Below the pieces are notes generated by a model. It searched no databases and was not told where the DNA came from. It saw only the letters and a list, made by a program, of their open reading frames with translations. Position numbers and translations under genes: made by a program. Source: an uncultured Verrucomicrobiales bacterium (GTDB lineage: Bacteria > Verrucomicrobiota > Verrucomicrobiia > Verrucomicrobiales > Akkermansiaceae). Taken from it: DNA of 5,447 bases. Location of the stretch: the NCBI GenBank assembly GCA_937952875.1, contig CALFDI010000303.1, forward strand, positions 1 to 5,447, in the 5' to 3' direction. Below, piece by piece: positions 1 to 5,447 of this stretch. Positions within the stretch are counted from its first letter, which is position 1; the number at the start of each line of letters is the position of its first letter.

Positions 1-311
1 TTTGCATCGATGTAGTCAAATGTCTCATTCACGGCGACTCCGAGCGTATTGATCTGGAAGCGAAGATTCGCTGTGAAGCCTCCACCGATCTCAGCCATGA
101 GCTCGTCAGTCAGACCAGTGACACCACCGAACTCACCTGCGACTCCCTGCTGAGTGATCAGGATACTACCGAAGCCGTCTCTGAGGAAGACTCCCCTTCC
201 GTCCTCATCACCTAAGAAGATGGAGACATCAGAGAGGCCAATGCGGATAACATTCACATTGGCAGCTGTGGTGATCTGCTCGAAGAAGAAGACAGCCTCA
301 AACGTCTGTCC
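1..311 (-). repeat. Repeat unit 14 (partial, 103 residues; C-terminal part outside window)
   Basis: It begins G-Q-T-F-E-A-V-F-F-F-E-Q (276-311), then I-F-L-G-D-E-D-G-R-G, then I-L-I-T-Q-Q-G-V-A-G-E-F, then Q-I-N-T-L-G and V-N-E-T. The frame is still open at the window edge, two bases into a codon, and the P-A-G-P-Y block expected next would fall just outside. The array therefore very probably continues. Confidence 0.85.
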
Positions 312-3300
312 AAAGACAGTGAGGGAAACTGGAGCTGCTGGAACTGTGGCTGAACCTGTCGCTCCCGCCTGCACCTTAAAGAATGGTCCTTTCTGAACAT
401 TAATAGATACGGCACCCGCGCCTCCGACTTCAACTGTGCGAGTGACTCGTGCATTCGTCGTATTGATCTTTAAGAAGATATTATCAGCTGAGAACTGGAT
501 ATCCTGGCTCAGTGATGGTGAGAGACTAATGCCAACTCGAAGGTCTGCAGCGATTCCGGCCTGAGTGATGAGGATCACTCCGTTCTGCACAGTCGCTGTG
601 ACGAATGTCTCATTCCCATCACCAAGCTCGAGAACGACATCTTTCAGAGCGATCACGATCTCTCCTGTAGCAGCCTTCTGGAAGACGAAGTTGCCTGTGA
701 GACGCTGGCCGAGCACCTCGAGGAAGACGCCTGTGCCTGAGACAGTGAGACCAGACGCGATCGTAACGGCAGGCGTGCTTGGGATTCCATCTACGTCGAG
801 ATCGTAGCTAATACCGACACGTGGTGAGGCAGCAGTCGCTCCTGCTGTGGTGAGTGAGTTAAAGCCGACACTGAAGACGCCTCCAACACTCACACCTGGG
901 ATCGTCACTGTCACAGCGACATTGATAATACCAACGATACCACCGTCTGGACCTGAGATGATCTCAAGGGTGCTCGGAACTGAGTTACCCGCAGCATCGA
1001 CTGGGCTCTCAGCACGGACGAATTCTTGGCCGTTATTAGAAAGAGAAATCAGCACGTTATTCAGCATGACTCGAGTCACGGAAATATCTGCATTCTGACC
1101 AGTGCCACCGACGACTCCATCCGCTCCGAGATCTGTCTGACGGATGAATGTGAAGTCTGCCGCGATGATCTGACCACCGAGCGAAATTTCTAATCCGATC
1201 ACCTCAACCGAGATGTATGGCCCCGCTGGAAGAGTGAGGCGAGTCTCGACACCACCGATGCTGAATGACTCGTCGACTGCAGCTAGGGTATTATTGATGC
1301 GGACTGTGACACGATCGACTCCGATGCCCTGACCTTTTTCAATGAAGACCATCGCAGTAGCAGAGAACTCACCGGAGAGGCCACGTGGCGTGATGAGAAG
1401 CTGTGCAGTGCCACCTGTGATCCAGAGGCCTACATCGTCACTGTTATTATCAAATCCAGCAGTGCCTCCATTATCTCCGAGGAAGAGGCTGAGATCACTG
1501 ATCGCTAGCTTCAGCGTCTGCTCATCATCTGATGTGTTGAAGTCGCCATCGAGACCAGGGCTGGTGACCTGCTCGAAGCTGAAGTTACCAGAAAGGCTCT
1601 GCCCAAAGAGATCGAGGCTGAAGTTTTCAATCTCAACGCGGAAGTAAACACCTGCCTCGAGGTTCACCATCAGGTCACCTGTGCCATCCGCGTTTGGAAT
1701 TGGGAATGTTGAGACGAGAGACTTGTTCGTGTTGTTGATGGTCACTGTGACCTGAGCTGTTGTCTCTACGAGGCCAGGAATATTGAGTGAGACTGTGCCA
1801 CCGATGACACCCGCGACACCATCTGGTGAGACAACAAGACCGATCGTGCCACCAGTCATGCGGAGACCTGCATCATCTGTCAGATCTGCAGTGCCCATAT
1901 CATCTCCTAAGAAGAAGCCGATATTCGATCCACCGATGCGTATCACAGTGCTGGCAGGGGTCGCTCCGATCGCTGGGATCGTGCTGCGCTCGAAGAAGAA
2001 GTTCCCGTTGAGAGTCTGACCAGCGACTGTAAGAACCGTATTATTCGCCGAGAAGCGGATATAATCACCAGCATCGAGAACGAGTGGAATCTGAGAGCCA
2101 CCGACCTCGAGCGTCTCATTAATAGCCTTACCTGTATTATTAATCTCAAGAACGAGATCAGAACTGAGTGAAATGCCTGGGATATTCTTAAGCTCGACTG
2201 TGCCTGTTATACGGCCAGCGAGTCCCTTCGTGACGACAGATCCAACAGTCTCCTCAATAACGAGTAAGGCACCAGTGCCTTGAGTCAGAGCGACGTAATC
2301 TCTCTGACCGTCACCGAGAGTCAGAGCGACATCGAGAGCAGAAATACTGAGAATGCTACCCGTTGTCGTGGTCAACTGCTCGATAGCGAAGCTACCTGAG
2401 AGGCTCTGGCCAGCAATCGTGAGAACCGCATTAGTCACTCCGATGCGGAAATACGGACCAGCTGGTAGATCGATATCGACTGTCGAGTCACCCACCCGAA
2501 CAGAATCGATAACGCGTCCATTCGTGTTATTAATCTGAAGCTCGAATGTGCCACTGAGATCCACATCATCTACGAGACCGCCAATATCAACAGTCGCCTG
2601 AAGAGTGCCGGCTACACCGCCAGTATTCGGTATGATATTTCCATTTGTATCAGTCGAATCAGGCAGAACGAGGAGTGTGCCACGACCCTCTGTAATCGCG
2701 ACACCTGAGAAGTTCAGGTTAAGATTCAGAACAATGATAGTGAGGCGATCTTGACCGTTCCCATCAGTCTCCTTGCGGACGAAGAAATCAGCAGTCAGGA
2801 CAATATCAGCGACGGTAATGTTCCCGCCGATGGCAGCGAATTCGAAGAATGGACCAGCTTCGATACGAGTGCCTGCAGCATCATCTAAGATGACTGGAGT
2901 CACTCCTGTATTCACACGGATGATGATCTCAGATGCTGAAATACTAACAGGCCCGAGATTTAGATCCGCTCCCAGTGTCAACTGACCAGCGACTCCCTGA
3001 CGAGTAACGAGGAATGCTCCATTGATATCAGTCAGCTCTGCGAGACCTTCGCCGAGATTCAGATTCGCATCTTCGACGAGGAGGGAGAGATACTGCTCAC
3101 CGTCGGCGCGCTGTCCCTGCTCGAACTGGAAAGTTCCGTTAAGAGTCTGGCCAGCGATGACCACATCGATCGCTTCAGCGCGGAAACGAATAAATGGAGA
3201 CCCTGCACCTGCAGCTGGAACGGTGAGAGTGACATCGTCCTCACCAGGGATTGCGATGGTCTCAGTGACAGCAGCAGTTCCTGTATTAAAGAGCAGCGCC

Positions 3301-5447
3301 ATGTTCGCAGAAATCGTGATTCCTGGGATAGACTCGGTAAAGTTCCCGCTAATGGCACCTGCGATACCATTTTGATCAACACGGATGGCAGCGCGGCCTT
3401 GATTAATGCTCACGAGATTCTGCGTGCCATCGCCAATGCCGATGAAGACGTCACTGGCAGCGATGCGTAGGATCTGCTGGCCGTTGTCAGTGAATTGCTC
3501 GAAGACGAAGTTACCGCTGAGAGTCTGGCCGAGGAGACTGAGTTCAAGCGAAGTCGCAGCAACCTGGAGATACGGTCCAGCTGGCACGTTGATATTAACT
3601 GTCTGCGCTCCGACCTGAACGAGCTCCTGAACATCTTCAGTGCCAGTATTGACTCTGAGGCTGAAGTTTCCGCTAAAGCTGACATCAGTTCCTGGCACTG
3701 CGAGGGAGACGGTGCCACTCGCCTGACCAGCAAAGCTACCTGGTAGCTGAACGATCGAGCCTGTGCCGTCATCTACGAATGATCCGGACTTAATAACAAA
3801 GGCTCCTGTGCCGTTCGTGATGGAGAGACCAGCGTCATCAGCCTCCCCTGCTCCACCACGGTCTCCGAGGAAAATATCAAGATCAACGATGCCAATTTTA
3901 ATAAACTGAGGAGCTACGACACCACGGTCGCGAGCCTCTTGAGTAAGCTCTCCTTCAGATTGCTCGAAGGAGAATGTGCCGGAAAGTGTGCTACCGAAGA
4001 GAGTGACCTGTGAAATCGTCGCAGTGATACGAAGGAAAGGACCACTTGGAAGAGTCACTGCGGTGCCACCGACATCGAGAGTCTGAGATGTTGGTGTAGT
4101 ATTGATCTCAAGCTTGGCTGTGATTCCTGAACCAAAGTCAACGTTTGGAATCGGCTTAACGATATTCAAGGTGCCTTCAAGAACACCTGCGAAACCAGCA
4201 GACGTGTAGCGGAAGGTAGACGCTGGGCTGGTGAGTGTGATGAACGTATCACTGACGAGATTATTATTCTGATCGCGTGTTGTGCTTCCAAGACCGACGA
4301 AGAGGTTCTCAACACCAATTTCAATAAGGTCTTCACCAATCGTAAAGCGGAAGTCACCTGTGATAATCTGACCCGCGATATTAAAGTCAAAGTTATCTAC
4401 TGTCACAACAGTGCCTGGTGTATCTGGCACGATCACGACATCTGCAGGAGTGCCGCCAACAGCTGGAAGAGTAAGAGTGCGTCCAGTGCCAGCAGTCGCA
4501 GCGTAAACAACGCGAACTGTGCCACTCAGAGCAAAGCCATCGAGACCAATGACTGAGACTGTGCCCTCAGCTACGAGAGCCGAGTCATCAGCGGCGCGGC
4601 TAAAGCGTGCATCGGTAAGAAGGAAGCCTTGAGCAGATGGATTAACGACACGGTCGCCATTGTCATCAAGTTCACCTTCAAGGAAGGCTGGCCCCTGACC
4701 GACAAAGATCGTTCCTGTGCCACTGAATTGATTTCCATCGAACTCGAGGAAGATAAAGTCACCGATCTTAACGGTCGCTGAAATATTGAGACTGATTCCA
4801 CCATTTGTCGTGATCGGTGCGAGATCGATGATGAACTCGCGAGCACCAAAGAGGATAGTCTCATTTACCTGACGACCTGTCGTATTTATACTCACTGTCA
4901 CCGCGGCACCGATGCTGGCGCCACCACCGCTAGCCTCAAGGCTGCCAGTCAAATTACCCGCGATTCCATCTGCGAAGAGGACGACAGCACCATCTGCAGC
5001 TGCGACTTCTTCACCGTTTACAGTGAGTTCAGCATCATCGATCGCGATGCGAGTCGTAATCGCACCTGAGACACCATCCGTAGTCTGATCAAAGAGGAAG
5101 CCACCTTCGATTGCAACAGAGCCAATATTCAGAGCGCCTTCGATGACCTCAACGCGGACATACGGGCCAGCTGGAAGTGCAGGCAGGCCATCACCTAGCT
5201 CGATTTCTGAGCCTGTCGTATTGAGCACGAAGTTCGCCTCATCTACTGAAAGGCTAAGATTTGCTCCTAGGTTAGCAACGATCCCTGCATCTACAACGCG
5301 AAGGCCAAGTCCCTGAGCATTTACGATGAGTGAAGTAGATGCTGCAGTGACGACGATGATGTCATTCGTGCCGTCTGTGAGAGCGAGGCGGAAGTTCGTA
5401 ATGAGGAGACGGACAACTTGGTCTCCGCTGCTGAGAGTGAATTGCTC
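1..5447 (-). CDS. Internal fragment of a giant tandem-repeat protein, probably secreted or on the cell surface; both ends missing
   Basis: One reading frame is open from the codon at 5447-5445 to the window's low end: 1,815 codons with no stop. Neither start nor terminator is present. The repeat anchors all fall in this same frame, which argues against any frameshift. The product is a chain of 14 diverged repeats of about 130 residues, each with G-Q-x-L-x-G-N-F-x-F-E-Q, L-G-D-G, G-V-A-G, I-N-N-T and P-A-G-P-Y-x-R-V blocks. In the hand translation there is no Cys or His, one Trp (codon at 1422-1424) and only 17 Lys, while Asp, Glu, Gly, Thr and beta-branched residues abound. That suggests an acidic, all-beta, extracellular protein. 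Known background: giant repeat proteins of many thousands of residues occur in environmental bacteria, where adhesion or surface-structural roles are usually proposed. Export, adhesion and calcium binding are inference here; the domains needed to show them (signal peptide, sorting domain) would lie outside the window. No enzyme motif was seen and I do not recognise a named gene. Confidence 0.93.
312..710 (-). repeat. Repeat unit 13 (133 residues)
   Basis: It begins G-Q-R-L-T-G-N-F-V-F-Q-K (675-710), then L-E-L-G-D-G-N-E-T-F-V, then I-L-I-T-Q-A-G-I-A-A-D, then K-I-N-T-T-N-A-R, then V-E-V-G-G-A-G and Q-K-G-P-F-F-K-V. It holds 5 of the 17 Lys of the whole fragment, so its surface charge differs from its neighbours. 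Confidence 0.86.
711..1175 (-). repeat. Repeat unit 12 (155 residues, divergent)
   Basis: It begins G-Q-I-I-A-A-D-F-T-F-I-R-Q (1137-1175). An Asp/Gly loop D-L-G-A-D-G (1116-1133) follows. L-G-D-G is replaced by S-L-S-N-N-G, and G-V-A-G by G-G-I-V-G. T-I-P-G-V is kept, but I-N-N-T becomes F-N-S-L-T-T and the P-A-G-P-Y block is absent. A tail with D-L-D-V-D-G-I-P leads into the next unit. It could contain a remodelled or fused half-unit. Confidence 0.65.
1176..1604 (-). repeat. Repeat unit 11 (143 residues, with acidic insertion)
   Basis: It begins with the near-consensus G-Q-S-L-S-G-N-F-S-F-E-Q (1569-1604). An acidic loop D-G-D-F-N-T-S-D-D-E (1521-1550) follows, then F-L-G-D with a D-N-N-S-D-D-V-G-L insertion (1410-1484). 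That insertion holds the only Trp of the fragment, in G-L-W-I-T-G-G. It ends with R-G-L-S-G-E-F, R-I-N-N-T, V-D-E-S-F, I-G-G-V and L-P-A-G-P-Y-I-S-V. Confidence 0.88.
1605..2021 (-). repeat. Repeat unit 10 (139 residues, with acidic insertion)
   Basis: It begins G-Q-T-L-N-G-N-F-F-F-E-R (1986-2021). The acidic insertion after F-L-G-D (1848-1913) contains L-T-D-D-A-G-L and then T-G-G-T, closely parallel to units 5 and 11. Next come D-G-V-A-G-V-I-G-G-T-V, N-I-P-G-L and I-N-N-T-N-K. The last block is E-A-G-V-Y-F-R-V, preceded by a loop N-A-D-G-T-G-D. Confidence 0.88.
2022..2411 (-). repeat. Repeat unit 9 (130 residues, near-consensus)
   Basis: It begins G-Q-S-L-S-G-S-F-A-I-E-Q (2376-2411), then L-T-L-G-D-G-Q-R-D-Y-V and L-T-Q-G-T-G-A-L-L-V. 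A small insertion follows, then G-L-A-G-R-I-T-G-T-V, N-I-P-G-I-S-L-S, E-I-N-N-T-G-K, I-N-E-T-L-E-V-G-G and D-A-G-D-Y-I-R-F. Its length equals the array mean and its block spacing is a good template for the family. Confidence 0.88.
2412..2807 (-). repeat. Repeat unit 8 (132 residues, GQ motif lost)
   Basis: The expected G-Q-T-L-S-G-N-F is replaced by D-I-V-L-T-A-D-F, and F-E-Q by V-R-K-E. Two loops resemble Asp/Asn/Gly calcium loops: D-G-N-G-Q-D (within 2748-2771) and D-T-N-G-N (2637-2651). The second half is standard: G-G-V-A-G-T-L, then Q-I-N-N-T-N-G-R, then V-R-V-G-D-S and L-P-A-G-P-Y-F-R-I. The contrast between a divergent first half and a standard second half suggests that the two halves evolve separately. 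Confidence 0.75.
2808..3152 (-). repeat. Repeat unit 7 (115 residues, short)
   Basis: It begins G-Q-T-L-N-G-T-F-Q-F-E-Q (3117-3152), followed by an acidic segment. It has L-G-E-G in place of L-G-D-G, then T-R-Q-G-V-A-G-Q-L and R-V-N-T-G-V. The closing block is E-A-G-P-F-F-E-F. The V-x-E-T strand is shortened, making this one of the two shortest whole units. Confidence 0.83.
3153..3530 (-). repeat. Repeat unit 6 (126 residues)
   Basis: It opens with the near-consensus G-Q-T-L-S-G-N-F-V-F-E-Q (3495-3530). Next come I-G-D-G-T-Q-N, then Q-N-G-I-A-G-A-I-S-G-N, then S-I-P-G-I, then F-N-T-G-T and V-T-E-T. The final block is altered to V-P-A-A-G-A-G-S-P-F-I-R-F, a short expansion of P-A-G-P-Y-x-R-V. 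Confidence 0.87.
3531..3995 (-). repeat. Repeat unit 5 (155 residues, with acidic insertion)
   Basis: It begins G-S-T-L-S-G-T-F-S-F-E-Q (Gln of GQ replaced by Ser). An acidic insertion after F-L-G-D (3810-3872) contains G-E-A-D-D-A-G-L, as in units 10 and 11. A second extra loop, F-V-D-D-G-T-G-S, precedes F-A-G-Q-A-S-G-T-V. It ends with R-V-N-T-G-T, V-Q-V-G-A-Q and V-P-A-G-P-Y-L-Q-V. The two insertions explain its length, about 25 residues above the mean. Confidence 0.87.
3996..4373 (-). repeat. Repeat unit 4 (126 residues)
   Basis: It starts with G-Q-I-I-T-G-D-F-R-F-T. The unit keeps V-G-L-G-S (the L-G-D-G equivalent), an Asn-rich loop D-Q-N-N-N, then G-F-A-G-V-L-E-G-T-L, E-I-N-T-T, L-D-V-G-G-T and L-P-S-G-P-F-L-R-I. 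All four blocks are present in order, so this is a genuine though diverged copy. Confidence 0.82.
4374..4778 (-). repeat. Repeat unit 3 (135 residues, most divergent)
   Basis: The start is recognised from I-G-D-F-I-F-L-E-F (about 4740-4766), which aligns with G-N-F-x-F-E-Q. An Asp-rich loop D-D-N-G-D at 4653-4667 sits where other units have their variable acidic linker. After it come F-L-L-T-D-A and G-T-V-S-V-I-G. The I-N-N-T and P-A-G-P-Y blocks are missing; a Thr/Val/Pro-rich segment takes their place before D-F-N-I-A leads into the next unit. It could be a different domain inserted into the array rather than a decayed repeat. Confidence 0.5.
4779..5120 (-). repeat. Repeat unit 2 (114 residues, degenerate)
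   Basis: The GQ motif is lost, but G-G-F-L-F-D-Q at 5085-5105 matches G-N-F-x-F-E-Q. The unit keeps D-G-I-A-G-N-L-T-G, then S-I-N-T-T-G-R and V-N-E-T. The terminal P-A-G-P-Y block is replaced by an unrelated stretch containing A-P-I-T-T-N-G-G. Boundaries were set by aligning the first Phe of F-L-F-D-Q with the usual anchor, so they may be a few residues off. Confidence 0.6.
5121..5447 (-). repeat. Repeat unit 1 (partial, 109 residues; N-terminal part outside window)
   Basis: The window opens on E-Q of the F-E-Q motif, so the GQ block of this unit lies just beyond position 5447. Visible blocks in order are a strand pair ending L-T-D-G-T-N-D, then N-A-Q-G-L-G-L, then V-D-A-G-I-V-A-N, then L-N-T-T-G (the I-N-N-T equivalent), then L-P-A-G-P-Y-V-R-V near residue 97. 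Block order and spacing match the other units, although L-G-D-G is replaced by L-T-D-G. Confidence 0.75.

Noticed and set aside
3022..3375. A plus-strand open frame of 117 codons, one of several plus-strand frames of 60-117 codons across the window.
   Set aside because: It lies wholly antisense to the window-spanning repeat gene. Its Ser/Arg/Pro-rich translation is what the complement of that gene's codon bias would give. No domain or repeat is seen in it.
3410..3772. A minus-strand open frame of 120 codons in a different frame from the repeat gene.
   Set aside because: It is an out-of-frame reading of units 5-6. The translation is low-complexity Ser/Leu/Arg, while the repeat motifs appear only in the other frame. 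The minus-strand frames at 254-454, 1943-2149, 3059-3382, 4166-4390 and 4571-4864 are rejected for the same reason.
1..5447. High density of GATC (roughly 50 by rough hand count, more than twice random expectation).
   Set aside because: It is explained by the gene's preference for the Ile codon ATC after codons ending in G and for Asp GAT before C-starting codons. It is not evidence of an origin or of Dam-regulated sites.
1..5447. Regular DNA-level recurrence (for example plus-strand ctgctcgaagaagaagtt-like strings), which could look like a CRISPR array or DNA satellite.
   Set aside because: The recurring strings code for F-x-F-E-Q in one frame, the spacing is 342-465 bases and the copies differ at many synonymous sites. 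It is a protein repeat, not a CRISPR array or recent DNA duplication.
1..5447. Search for promoters, ribosome binding sites, terminators, tRNAs or a start codon inside the window.
   Set aside because: Coding sequence is continuous and the few in-frame ATG codons lie inside conserved repeat strands or loops. No convincing hairpin followed by a T-run was seen by eye.
1..5447. Assignment to a specific named family such as cadherin, Calx-beta, RTX or Ig-like (Big) repeats.
   Set aside because: The glycine-aspartate nonapeptides of RTX and the cadherin calcium motifs (for example D-x-N-D-N) are not seen, and the unit length and motifs do not match clearly. A profile search is needed before naming a family.

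Overview
The whole window lies inside one very long protein-coding gene read on the minus strand. In the frame whose first codon is at 5447-5445, all 1,815 codons down to position 3 are open. There is no stop, no credible start, no signal peptide and no intergenic gap, so both gene ends are outside the window. No other gene, RNA gene, promoter, terminator, insertion sequence or CRISPR array is supported; other short open frames on either strand are shadows of this gene.

The protein is built from tandem, strongly diverged repeats of about 115-155 residues (mean about 130). There are 14 repeats: 12 whole ones and one cut at each window edge. A typical unit has four blocks in order. (1) G-Q-[TS]-L-[SN]-G-N-F-x-F-E-Q. 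(2) A variable, often acidic linker, then a strand ending in L-G-D-G or F-L-G-D. (3) A strand pair ending in G-[VIL]-A-G-x-x-x-G-T-V-x-L-x-I-P-G. (4) A strand ending I-N-N-T, then V-x-E-T-x-x-V-G-G, then P-A-G-P-Y-x-R-V leading into the next unit. The strand-and-turn pattern, the absence of Cys and His, only one Trp and 17 Lys, and the many Asp/Asn/Gly loops fit a giant secreted or surface-attached, all-beta, possibly calcium-stabilised protein. That role is inferred from composition and architecture; no catalytic motif is visible.

Layout from the N-terminal side (high coordinates) to the C-terminal side: a partial unit and two atypical units (5447-4374); four units of mostly standard form (4373-2808); one unit without the GQ motif (2807-2412); three very regular units (2411-1176); one long diverged unit (1175-711); one regular unit (710-312); and a unit cut by the window edge (311-1). 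Three units (3995-3531, 2021-1605, 1604-1176) share an acidic insertion after F-L-G-D.

The organism is probably a bacterium of roughly balanced GC. Giant repeat proteins of this general style are known from environmental bacteria such as Planctomycetota, Verrucomicrobiota, Omnitrophota and Chlorobiota, but nothing here fixes the taxon. A striking DNA-level feature is the complete absence of the tetranucleotide GTAC, kept out in all three codon phases by synonymous choice.
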